From positions 1,240,001 through 1,304,000 of the forward strand of contig JACJZV010000001.1 of NCBI GenBank assembly GCA_020635395.1: 64,000 nucleotides of DNA, given 5' to 3'. Positions 22,800 to 31,098 of this stretch are shown here, piece after piece. How positions within the stretch are numbered: position 1 is the first letter of the stretch; the number at the start of each line of letters is the position of its first letter. The stretch is from Flavobacteriales bacterium. GTDB taxonomy: Bacteria; Bacteroidota; Bacteroidia; NS11-12g; UBA9320. Both the position numbers and the translations under genes were made by a program. Below the pieces are notes generated by a model. That model saw nothing but the letters and a program-made list of their open reading frames with translations, was not told where the DNA came from and searched no databases.

Positions 22800-24224
22800 T
22801 TGCCCCGCGTGAAAAAACACCTGCAACATCCTATATTTAAAACGGTGGCGAAAGCTGCCCAAACGCTGAATCAACCGGTGTTTGTAGTGGGGGGCTATGT
22901 GCGTGATGTTTTGCTAAATAGGCCCTGCAAGGATATTGATTTTGTTACGGTTGGCAGTGGCATTGAGTTGGCCAAAAAAGTGGCCGAAATGCTCCCAAAT
23001 GCTTCGGAAGTAAATATTTTTAAGAATTTTGGAACTGCTCAAATTAGACAAGCCGATTGGGATTATGAATTTGTTGGTGCCAGAAAAGAATCATACAGCC
23101 GCGATAGCCGAAAACCCATTGTGGAAGATGGCACGCTGGAAGACGACCAGAACCGCAGGGATTTTACCATCAACGCATTGGCCATTAGCCTCAACGAATC
23201 GAATTATGGAGAGCTTCTTGACCCGTTTGGCGGTATTTCTGACCTGGAGAATAAAATAATTCGTACCCCATTAGAACCGAATATTACCTTTTCTGACGAC
23301 CCCCTTCGTATGATGCGAGCCATCCGATTTGCCTCGCAATTGGGTTTTAAAATTGAGGAAGAAACCTATCAAGGTATCATGGAAATGGCTCCCCGTTTAG
23401 AAATTATTTCAGGAGAAAGAATAATTGATGAAGTCAATAAAATAATCATGTCTCCGGTGCCATCGGTGGGTTTTAAACTATTATTTAACACTAAATTATT
23501 GCATCAGTTTTTTCCGGAGTTGGTGCAACTTCAAGGTGTGGAGGAGCGGAATGGATTGCGGCATAAAGACAACTTTTATCACACCTTAAAAGTGTTGGAT
23601 AATGTGGCCGAAAACAGCAACAACCTCTGGCTACGCTGGGCTGCCATTATGCACGACATTGCCAAACCGGCCACCAAGGCATTTGACGAAAAAGAGGGTT
23701 GGACATTTCATGGACATGAGTTTTTGGGTTCGAAAATGGTAAAACGCATTTTTCGAAATCTACGGTTGCCACAAAACCATCATCAAAAATATGTGGAGAA
23801 ACTGGTGTTACTGCATTTACGACCTATCGCTTTAACCAAAGAAATTGTGACAGACAGTGCGGTTCGGAGGTTAATTTTTGATGCAGGAGAAGAGTTGGAC
23901 GACCTGATGTTGCTGTGCAAATGCGATATAACTTCTAAAAACGAAATCAAAGTAGAACGGTTTTTAAAAAATCTTGACCTCGTGCAACAAAAAATCATAG
24001 ATGTGGAGGAGCGGGACAGAATCAGAAATTTTGAACCCGTGCTGTCGGGCGAAGAAATCATGGAAATATTTGGGTTGAAGCCATCAAAAGAAGTTGGAAT
24101 TATAAAAAATGCGTTGAAAGATGCAGTTTTGGATGGAGAAATTAAAAATATTAGACCGGAGGCCATTAATTTTGTGCTGCAAAAAGGCAAAGAAATTGGT
24201 CTGATTCCGGTTTCAATTAACTGA
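22800..24224 (+). CDS. CCA tRNA nucleotidyltransferase / poly(A) polymerase family with HD domain
   Basis: 474 residues. The class II nucleotidyltransferase head has FVVGGYVRDVLLNRPCKDIDFVTVG (GG at 31-32, catalytic Asp45 and Asp47), then EDDQNRRDFTINALA and DPLRMMRAIRFASQLGF of the neck/body. The HD domain motif IMHDIAKP is at about residues 281-288 with HGHEFLGSKMV. HD-containing members both add CCA and hydrolyse phosphodiesters; in Bacteroidota a single such gene usually serves CCA addition. The start is TTG 22800, with GTG 22809 as an alternative. The next gene starts 7 bp after its stop. Confidence 0.9.
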   Translation: MPRVKKHLQHPIFKTVAKAAQTLNQPVFVVGGYVRDVLLNRPCKDIDFVTVGSGIELAKKVAEMLPNASEVNIFKNFGTAQIRQADWDYEFVGARKESYSRDSRKPIVEDGTLEDDQNRRDFTINALAISLNESNYGELLDPFGGISDLENKIIRTPLEPNITFSDDPLRMMRAIRFASQLGFKIEEETYQGIMEMAPRLEIISGERIIDEVNKIIMSPVPSVGFKLLFNTKLLHQFFPELVQLQGVEERNGLRHKDNFYHTLKVLDNVAENSNNLWLRWAAIMHDIAKPATKAFDEKEGWTFHGHEFLGSKMVKRIFRNLRLPQNHHQKYVEKLVLLHLRPIALTKEIVTDSAVRRLIFDAGEELDDLMLLCKCDITSKNEIKVERFLKNLDLVQQKIIDVEERDRIRNFEPVLSGEEIMEIFGLKPSKEVGIIKNALKDAVLDGEIKNIRPEAINFVLQKGKEIGLIPVSIN

Positions 24225-24231
24225 TTGATAG

Positions 24232-24852
24232 ATGATTGTATATAAGTTTAAAGTAATATTTGAAGATGTTGACGATGTAGAACGTCACATAGAGATACGT
24301 GCCAATCAAACGTTTTCTGATCTTTATCGAAGTATTGTAGAAAGCATAAAATTCGACCCCAACATTACGGCATCCTTCTATATGTCGGGCGATAATTGGC
24401 GAAAAGGCAAAGAAATTACCAATGCCGAAAAGGCAGAGGTGTTGCAGATGGCTGATGCCAAGCTCAATTCATTTGTCAATGACCCACATCAAAAAATATT
24501 GCTCATAACCCACGATGAAATGGAATGGACATTACGGGTTCAATTGTTTGGTTTTCAGAAGGATAATGGCACTGATGCTTTTCCGAAATTGGTAAAATCT
24601 GTGGGTGAGGCTCCCAAACAAAAGAAAATTACAACCATTGGTTTGGCTACCAACGAGTTTGAAAAAATGGTGGACGAAATTGTGAGCGAAGCCGAAGAAC
24701 CCGATGTGAGCGAAATGGGTTTTGACGATGAAATGGGAAATGATTTTTCGGACGACGATGAAAGAGGGGAGGATGAGGATGAATTTGATGGCGACGAAGA
24801 GGGTGATGATGATGGAGGATTCGATGACTTTGACGACTCCGACGACCAATAA
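24232..24852 (+). CDS. Plasmid pRiA4b ORF-3-like protein with acidic tail
   Basis: 206 residues. The first 140 match the pRiA4b ORF-3-like (IS1096 passenger TnpR-like) fold: IVYKFKVIFEDVDDVERHIEIRA, FSDLYRSIVESIKFDPN, SFYMSGDNWRKGKEIT, HDEMEWTLRVQLFGF. The last 45 residues are almost only Asp, Glu and Gly, often seen in Bacteroidota members. No biochemical role is established for the family. It lies in a run with the CCA enzyme (7 bp upstream) and miaA (3 bp downstream), a conserved-looking operon rather than mobile DNA. Confidence 0.85.
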   Translation: MIVYKFKVIFEDVDDVERHIEIRANQTFSDLYRSIVESIKFDPNITASFYMSGDNWRKGKEITNAEKAEVLQMADAKLNSFVNDPHQKILLITHDEMEWTLRVQLFGFQKDNGTDAFPKLVKSVGEAPKQKKITTIGLATNEFEKMVDEIVSEAEEPDVSEMGFDDEMGNDFSDDDERGEDEDEFDGDEEGDDDGGFDDFDDSDDQ

Positions 24853-24855
24853 ACG

Positions 24856-25779
24856 TTGTCAGAACAAAAGAAATATCTCATCGTTATTGGTGGACCCACG
24901 GCTTCGGGCAAAACGGCACTGGCCATTGAGCTTGCAAAACATTTTGACACCGAAATCATTTCTGCCGATTCCAGACAGTTTTATAAAGAACTAAATATTG
25001 GTGTTGCAAAACCCTCATTGGAGGAATTGCAAAGTGCAAAACACCATTTTATTGGCCACATTTCCATTCATAATCCATTGTCGGCAGGCGAGTTTGAAAA
25101 GCAAGCCCTTTCTGTGCTTGAAAATCTATTTAAAACACGGGATGTAGCTATTATGGTAGGCGGAAGTGGCCTTTTTATCAATGCCATTTTGCATGGTTTT
25201 CATGAGGCACCCAAAGACGATGGAAGCATCCGCAAAAAATTAGAAAACCAATATGCACAACATGGATTAACCTATTTGCAAAACGAACTGAAACGAATAG
25301 ATTCAGACTATTACAATAAAATAGACCTACAAAATCCACAACGGCTTATGCGAGCCATTGAGCGGGTGTTGCTTTCCGGAAAAACAAACGAAGAACAAAC
25401 TGCCAAACAATTATCAAACCGTCATTTTGAAATACTCGAATTTGCCATTGATTACCCACGAGAAGAACTATACAATCGTATTAATCAGCGGGTGGACGAA
25501 ATGATAAAAAATGGCTTGATAGCCGAGGTCGAAAATTTAGCACCATTCAAACAATTAAACGCCCTTCAAACGGTGGGTTACGCAGAATTGTTCGACTATT
25601 TCGATGGAAAAAGCACACTTAATGAGGCTGTTGATAAAATAAAACAAAACACCCGCCGCTATGCCAAACGTCAAATAACCTGGTTTAAAAACAAGAGCAA
25701 TTCGGCGTGGATTGATAATAACATAGGCTTCGATTTTATCAAATCTCATCTCGATTTTTATTCAACCCCAAGTACATAG
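24856..25779 (+). CDS. miaA: tRNA dimethylallyltransferase
   Basis: 307 residues from TTG 24856, 3 bp after the previous stop. The motifs of MiaA are GGPTASGKT (12-20, P-loop), SADSRQFYKELNIGVAKP (37-54, tRNA/DMAPP binding), HHFIG, and the C-terminal QTVGYAELFDYFDG with KQNTRRYAKRQITWFKN. The enzyme transfers dimethylallyl to A37 of tRNAs reading UNN codons, giving i6A, which MiaB and then MiaE modify further. Only about 310 residues, the usual bacterial length. Confidence 0.95.
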   Translation: MSEQKKYLIVIGGPTASGKTALAIELAKHFDTEIISADSRQFYKELNIGVAKPSLEELQSAKHHFIGHISIHNPLSAGEFEKQALSVLENLFKTRDVAIMVGGSGLFINAILHGFHEAPKDDGSIRKKLENQYAQHGLTYLQNELKRIDSDYYNKIDLQNPQRLMRAIERVLLSGKTNEEQTAKQLSNRHFEILEFAIDYPREELYNRINQRVDEMIKNGLIAEVENLAPFKQLNALQTVGYAELFDYFDGKSTLNEAVDKIKQNTRRYAKRQITWFKNKSNSAWIDNNIGFDFIKSHLDFYSTPST

Positions 25780-25820
25780 CCTCAATCAAGCGTGTCTCAA
25801 AATGATACAATAATTGTGTA

Positions 25821-25851
25821 TTTGTCCCATTTTTAGATAAAAGTAGTTTTG
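25821..25851 (+). promoter_or_regulatory. Bacteroidota-type promoter upstream of the S74-chaperone surface protein
   Basis: TTTG (25821-25824) and TAGTTTTG (25844-25851) are 19 bp apart, fitting the TTTG-N19-TAnnTTTG consensus. Transcription would start near 25857, leaving a 5' UTR of about 180 bases before ATG 26040. The 260-bp gap holds no gene. Confidence 0.45.
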
Positions 25852-26039
25852 GTAAAATTTAAAATGCTTTTGCATTTATAAAAACGAAATACGCACTTAT
25901 GCATTCAAAGCCCGCACTTATTTGATATGGCCATATTTACCTATTGCGGGCATGGCTATTGAACCATCCTAAATGTCTGATTAAAAGTCGGGCAGAGAAA
26001 ATATCGTTTATTTAAATTATTTATTCAAAAAGAAAAATT

Positions 26040-28391
26040 ATGATTACTACAAGAAAAAAGAGCAATGCAAAAAAGAACATTTTGAACATTGCAAAAATTA
26101 TGACCATTGCTGTGCTGAGCATGGTTGGCTACAACACGGCCAATGCCCAATTAAAAGTGGGCGAAAACGAATCAACCATTCAACCCAGTTCACTTGTGGA
26201 GCTTGAAAGCACCAGCAAGGGTTTGTTGCTACCCCGTATGACCACAACCCAGCGGGATGCCATAAGCAGCAATGGTAGCTTTGTAAGTTCCAAAAGCCAT
26301 GGTTTGCTTATTTACAACACAACAGAAGGATGCGTAAACTGGTGGAACAATGAGTTGAACAGTTGGATTAGCCCTTGTAGCAACACCGACAGCCTTACAA
26401 ACGACCACGATTACTACGTCTATGTAAGAACATCCAACAACCGGACGGATTCCATTCCCATGGACATTACCAAAGATCTTTGGACACAAGGAACCGTTGT
26501 GTGGGGTGCACAAAGCAACTCGGCAAGTGGTTCGAATGCTGCCACATGGGGTATTAATAATACATTATCTGGAAACAACTCTGCCGCTTGGGGAAATAAT
26601 AATACAGTGACAAGTACCAACTCTTTTGCCACAGGTATTAATGATACAGTATCCGGACATCACTCCGCCGTTTGGGGTACTGCCAATAATGTATCTAGCT
26701 TAAATTCTGCAGCTTGGGGAACACAAAACAAAGTAAGTGCAGATCAATCAACAGCCATGGGTTCAAAAAACACAGTAACGGGTCCTCATTCTGCGGTTTG
26801 GGGATCTCTAAACGTTGTGTCCGGATCTCAAGTAGGTGTAACAGGTGTTCAAAATACTGTTAATGCAAGCCGTTCTTTTGTGGCGGGAAATGCTAATACG
26901 GTTGATAACGCATTAAATTCTGATATAGCAGATGCCTTTGTGGGAGGAAATAGTAATGTGGTGAAAGTAGATAATGCAGTAGTTGTGGGTTTGCAAAACT
27001 ATGTTGAGGGAGAAAATTTAGCGGTTTTTGGTGCATATAATAGTGGTTCTGGTGTTCAAGGAGGAATAATTGCAGGAATTCAAGATACCGTTACGGGTAA
27101 TTATTCTGCGGCTTGGGGAAATACCAACCGCATTTCGGGCGACAACTCCGCAGCGTGGGGTGCCACCAACACCGTTTCAGGACTCAACTCTACTGCTTAT
27201 GGAAGTTCAAATAGCTCTACCGGATTTAATGCCGCTGTGTGGGGTACTGCAAATAAAAATGAAGGGAATGAGTCGTTGGTGTTAGGAAATTCAAATTATA
27301 ACAAATCTACTCGAGGCATAACAGCCGGTATTTTAAATTACTCTGGTGATGGGTCTGGAAATTTTGTTTCAGGTTATTCAGATACAATATTTGATGGAGT
27401 TTCAAATTCAATAAATATCGGTCAACAAAACGTTATTTCCGGTACAGCCAACCAAGCAGCATTTGGATCAAACAATAGGCTTGAAGGACATTCTAATATT
27501 ACTTGGGGAGCATACAATAAAATTCTTAATGGCTCAGGAGGTTTGTCTTATTCAAACGCAATTGGTGGACAAGGCAATATACTCACGGATTCAAGTACCT
27601 ACAATCATGTTGTTGGAAGGTCAAATTACGTTTCAAGAAATGAGTATGCCGAGGTGTGCGGATATATTGATACCGCCATTTCTGCAACCAGTATTTTTAT
27701 GTCTGGCACTCTAAATTACTTAAACGGTGGAAGCTATTCTGCGGTTTGGGGGTATTCCAATAGGATAACAGGAACAAGCTCTGCCGTATTCGGCCTTAGC
27801 AATAATGTTTCAGGTAAGCAGTCTGCTGTTTGGGGAACAAACAATACACTCTCAGGTAACAACTCATCCGTAATTGCAGGTACAGGTTTAACTGGAGCAG
27901 CAAACAACACAGCTTATGCCGACAAAATTGTAATCAACTCAGGTACAGTGGGTGGTGCTGCCATCACTTCTGATAGAAGGTTAAAAACGAACATCGTTGC
28001 CAACCCTTATGGTTTAGAAACCGTAATGCAGCTTCGTCCAGTAGAATACGACAAAAAAGCAAAATTAGCTTCTAACGAGTACGACCGACATGAAATGGGA
28101 TTCATAGCTCAAGAAATAAAAGAAATTATTCCTCAAATTGTAGATTCTGCCACCAATGCCTACAATGAGCAAATACTTGCGGTGGACTACAATAGCTTAA
28201 TTCCTGTTCTTACCAAGGCCATTCAAGAGCTAAAAGCTGAAAACGATGCGTTGAAAGAGGAATTGGAAAATACCAATGAAGCATCGGCAGCAAAAGTGAC
28301 AAGTTTAGAAGCTCAATTGGCTCTTATACAAGTTGCTTTGCAAGCAAAAGGCATCGAAGTAAGTACTGCTGAGGTAACGGTTAAAGATTAA
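26040..28391 (+). CDS. YadA-head-like repeat surface protein with S74 intramolecular chaperone
   Basis: 783 residues. A basic leader and hydrophobic segment (IMTIAVLSMVGYNTANA) form the export signal, then a region common in Bacteroidota (STSKGLLLPRMTTTQRDAIS, LLIYNTTEGCVNWW) at about 55-105. Residues about 155-620 are degenerate 14-15-residue repeats of the form SAAWG-x-x-N-x-V-S-G-x-N, like YadA/Hia head repeats that fold as trimeric left-handed beta-rolls. From about 643 SDRRLKTNI begins the peptidase S74 / tail-spike chaperone domain (GFIAQEIKEIIPQIV), followed by a coiled coil (ELKAENDALKEELE). Probably a trimeric fibre that self-cleaves after folding. No T9SS tail or YadA anchor is present, so the export route is open. 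Confidence 0.85.
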   Translation: MITTRKKSNAKKNILNIAKIMTIAVLSMVGYNTANAQLKVGENESTIQPSSLVELESTSKGLLLPRMTTTQRDAISSNGSFVSSKSHGLLIYNTTEGCVNWWNNELNSWISPCSNTDSLTNDHDYYVYVRTSNNRTDSIPMDITKDLWTQGTVVWGAQSNSASGSNAATWGINNTLSGNNSAAWGNNNTVTSTNSFATGINDTVSGHHSAVWGTANNVSSLNSAAWGTQNKVSADQSTAMGSKNTVTGPHSAVWGSLNVVSGSQVGVTGVQNTVNASRSFVAGNANTVDNALNSDIADAFVGGNSNVVKVDNAVVVGLQNYVEGENLAVFGAYNSGSGVQGGIIAGIQDTVTGNYSAAWGNTNRISGDNSAAWGATNTVSGLNSTAYGSSNSSTGFNAAVWGTANKNEGNESLVLGNSNYNKSTRGITAGILNYSGDGSGNFVSGYSDTIFDGVSNSINIGQQNVISGTANQAAFGSNNRLEGHSNITWGAYNKILNGSGGLSYSNAIGGQGNILTDSSTYNHVVGRSNYVSRNEYAEVCGYIDTAISATSIFMSGTLNYLNGGSYSAVWGYSNRITGTSSAVFGLSNNVSGKQSAVWGTNNTLSGNNSSVIAGTGLTGAANNTAYADKIVINSGTVGGAAITSDRRLKTNIVANPYGLETVMQLRPVEYDKKAKLASNEYDRHEMGFIAQEIKEIIPQIVDSATNAYNEQILAVDYNSLIPVLTKAIQELKAENDALKEELENTNEASAAKVTSLEAQLALIQVALQAKGIEVSTAEVTVKD

Positions 28392-28508
28392 AGATATAGC
28401 TTAATCCCAAAACCTTGGCTCATAACGTATATGGTAACATAATCCTCCGTGTCCAACTTCCCCTCTTTTTTGGAGGGGGTTGGGAGGGAGGTTTAAAAAA
28501 AGAAAAAG

Positions 28509-30191
28509 ATGAAAATACGAATTAAAAACAAAGCATTATCCACTCTGTGGATGCTTATATTAGGTACTACCACCACGGCATTGCACGGCCAAGTGGTAAA
28601 CACCTACGCTCACCCAGGCACAAAAATGCACGTGTTTAGCCAAGACACGGTAACCGTATTTGGCAATGCCACCAACTATGGCAGTTGGGGCAGTGTAGAA
28701 GGTGGGGTAGTACATTTTTATGGCATTACATTTAAAAACGACAATGCAGCCACCATGCCCGGTGCGGGGCAGTTTTATTTCCAACAACCACGCCCGGCAC
28801 CCTATGCCAGAAATGGCAGACAGAATTTAGAGGGCGGCTACGACTGGGCTACCAGTGCAGGATGCAGCTTTCCCGACATAAAGCTGTACAACTCCAGAGA
28901 TTTATACTTGATAAACGATGACAGCAAGGTGCGAGACACCTTTACCTTTGTGGACGGCCACGTAATACACGGTGGAATGGATTTTACGGTGGGCGACAAC
29001 GACCCGGGAGAGATACTTGGCTACAACGAAACCCAGTTTTTTGTAACCAATGGCAACCCTACCGACACCGAAGGTTTTTTGGAGCGGGAGAGTTTGGCAA
29101 CATCCGATGCAGAAGAAGCCTACCCAATAGGTCATGCCAAAGGCGATTACACACCCGGGCGAATTAAAAATACCGGAACCGATGATGATTACAGCATGCG
29201 TGTGTTTTTAAACACCTTTGATGCAGGCCGCACGGGTACTAATCAAGACGATGTAACCGTGGCCCGTACGTGGGATGTGGAGGAGCGAACCACCGGCGGC
29301 AGCAACGTAACACTTGAGTTGCAACACAACGTGGCCACCGAGGGAAGCACATTTGCCTCAAAACGCACCAACCACTACATAACGCACCACGTGGGCAGTA
29401 GCCCCAACGGGCCTGCCAACGGCAACGGGGTAGATACCATCTCGCAAAGTGAGTGGGATTTGCTAAAATACAGCAATCTGTATGGCGGCGAAAGCGGCAC
29501 CGGATATATTACTACCGGTACTGCCATATCCACGGCATTGGTAACAAAAAGAGCCAACCTAAGTGCTTTTTCGCCCTACACCAAAACGGTTTATAGCCTG
29601 TCTCCACTTCCGGTAGAGCTTGTTTATTTTGATGCCGAATGGAGCGGAAACAACGCATTGGTTAATTGGCAAACTGCCACCGAGTTAAACAACCGGCACT
29701 TTGTGGTGGAACGAAGTTTTGATGGCAAAACCTTTGAGCAAGTGGGCATTGTAAAGTCGCTTGCCGATGGGGGCAACAGCAGCCAAAGCATTGATTATCA
29801 ATTTGTAGATAAAGGTGTAAAAAGCATTACTACAGAAGTGGTGTATTATCAATTGGTGCAGGTTGATTTTGATGGAAAGGCCGAAACGTTTGGCCCAGAA
29901 GCATTGTTCAACAAAAAAACAGCAGCGGGCGAGGTTATGATTTACCCAAACCCAACAAGCGGAAGCATAAACATAGTAAAAACCGATGCGGTGGGGGATA
30001 TACAAAACGTTGAAATTACCAACATTGCAGGCCAGGTGGTTAGCCAATTTAGCATAAGCAACGAGCAATTGCGAAGCGGCTATAAATTTACTGTATTTGA
30101 TGTGCCAACCGGCATTTATTTTATCCGAATATCAAACGGAATAAATAGCACGATTGGTAAAATAAGCATCGACCACTCGGTTCAAGACTAA
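28509..30191 (+). CDS. T9SS type A cargo protein, cell-surface
   Basis: 560 residues with a signal peptide (ending TTTALHGQ) and a C-terminal T9SS type A sorting domain. The sorting domain has motif IYPNPTSGSINIV (about 480-492), VEITNIAGQVVS, and the closing GIYFIRIS...GKISI. A conserved pre-CTD beta-sandwich (LPVELVYFDAEW, LVNWQTATELNNRHFVVERS) precedes it. The N-terminal 370 residues are a beta-rich region with Gly, Asn and Thr; no enzyme motif was found. The last 190 residues are nearly the same as those of the 2602-residue protein downstream. Likely secreted and anchored via A-LPS. Confidence 0.85.
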   Translation: MKIRIKNKALSTLWMLILGTTTTALHGQVVNTYAHPGTKMHVFSQDTVTVFGNATNYGSWGSVEGGVVHFYGITFKNDNAATMPGAGQFYFQQPRPAPYARNGRQNLEGGYDWATSAGCSFPDIKLYNSRDLYLINDDSKVRDTFTFVDGHVIHGGMDFTVGDNDPGEILGYNETQFFVTNGNPTDTEGFLERESLATSDAEEAYPIGHAKGDYTPGRIKNTGTDDDYSMRVFLNTFDAGRTGTNQDDVTVARTWDVEERTTGGSNVTLELQHNVATEGSTFASKRTNHYITHHVGSSPNGPANGNGVDTISQSEWDLLKYSNLYGGESGTGYITTGTAISTALVTKRANLSAFSPYTKTVYSLSPLPVELVYFDAEWSGNNALVNWQTATELNNRHFVVERSFDGKTFEQVGIVKSLADGGNSSQSIDYQFVDKGVKSITTEVVYYQLVQVDFDGKAETFGPEALFNKKTAAGEVMIYPNPTSGSINIVKTDAVGDIQNVEITNIAGQVVSQFSISNEQLRSGYKFTVFDVPTGIYFIRISNGINSTIGKISIDHSVQD

Positions 30192-30244
30192 ACATGTAAA
30201 AAAGCTGAAAACAGCACAATAGTTTATATAACGCGATAACAAAT

Positions 30245-30290
30245 GCACTTGATGGGATGCCCAGTTGTTGGGTGTCCCATTGTGCTTTAT
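30245..30290 (+). terminator. Rho-independent terminator after the 560-residue T9SS gene
   Basis: ATGGGATGCCCA (30252-30263) pairs with TGGGTGTCCCAT (30269-30280) with one G-T wobble. The stem is extended by outer GCAC/GTGC arms and followed by a T-containing run. The same hairpin recurs at 38960. Confidence 0.7.
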
Positions 30291-31098
30291 ATGAATTAAA
30301 CAACCTTGCCGCTAATCAGGTGGAGATTTACCATATATAGGGTTTCTTTTGTTTTGTGGTTCTGATTTTTGTACTACAGACTTTCCGTTTTGTAAATGAC
30401 ATTTGGTTGAAATGTGGGCTAAATTTCAACATCAAAATTATTAAAAACAACCTATTTAAGTAAGCCAAAACAGAACACATTTTGCCAAATCGAGTCATTT
30501 GTTAGTGGATTTATACACGGGTTGAAATCTCAAAATAGGAATCCAAGTATCATAATTACACAAATACGGGTAGTTTTTTAAAGTTCAATACAGTTAAGAC
30601 ATATTTTGATACAGTTGTTAATAAAAATGCTACAATTATTAATAAATGAAAAATCTCTATGCGAAATGTCTTCAAAATCAAGCACTTATCATTTTGTATG
30701 CAAATTGTTGACAATTGAAGTACCACTACTTAAAACGAAGAAAAAGTAATTAAGAACAGCTTATGGCACAAATGTTGGCATAACAAGGTTGTTTTATAAA
30801 CGGCACCTTTAGTTAGGTAGCAAATATTAGATTACTACAATTTATTCCTAAGATGGAAGGCACTTCAAGGAGCAGAACCCTATATACAAAATTGGGGTTA
30901 ACAGTAAAATATGAGCAAGGCGTTTCTGACGGTTTCGATTGCAAATTTGATTCAAACATCCAATTATTTTCAGGTGACGGGCAAAAGGCTCAGCACCTCC
31001 TATTAAAATATCCAAAATACAAGAAGAAATAACTAAATAACTGTAAAGAATTTTAAAACAGAGCATTTTTAAAATACAGAATTATTGAATTATTTATT
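30291..31098. other. Long gene-free region with inverted repeat ends
   Basis: About 800 bp with no convincing gene. AACAACCTTG (30299-30308) and CAAGGTTGTT (30784-30793) are a perfect 10-bp inverted repeat at its ends. Inside, at about 30413-30500, the sequence AATTTCAACATCAAAATTATTAAAAAC resembles the centre of the attC-like site at 1435-1575. It may be a decayed cassette or cassette-associated fragment. The last 300 bp presumably hold the promoter of the 2602-residue gene, but I could not assign boxes. Confidence 0.3.

Noticed and set aside
24532..24959. Two long minus-strand frames opposite the pRiA4b-like gene
   Set aside because: Antisense shadows caused by the Asp/Glu-rich tail; the plus-strand frame has family homology.
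28440..28500. CCCCTC...GAGGGG inverted repeat between surface protein genes
   Set aside because: Short arms and no T-run; might be a weak terminator or dispersed repeat, but evidence is too thin to annotate.
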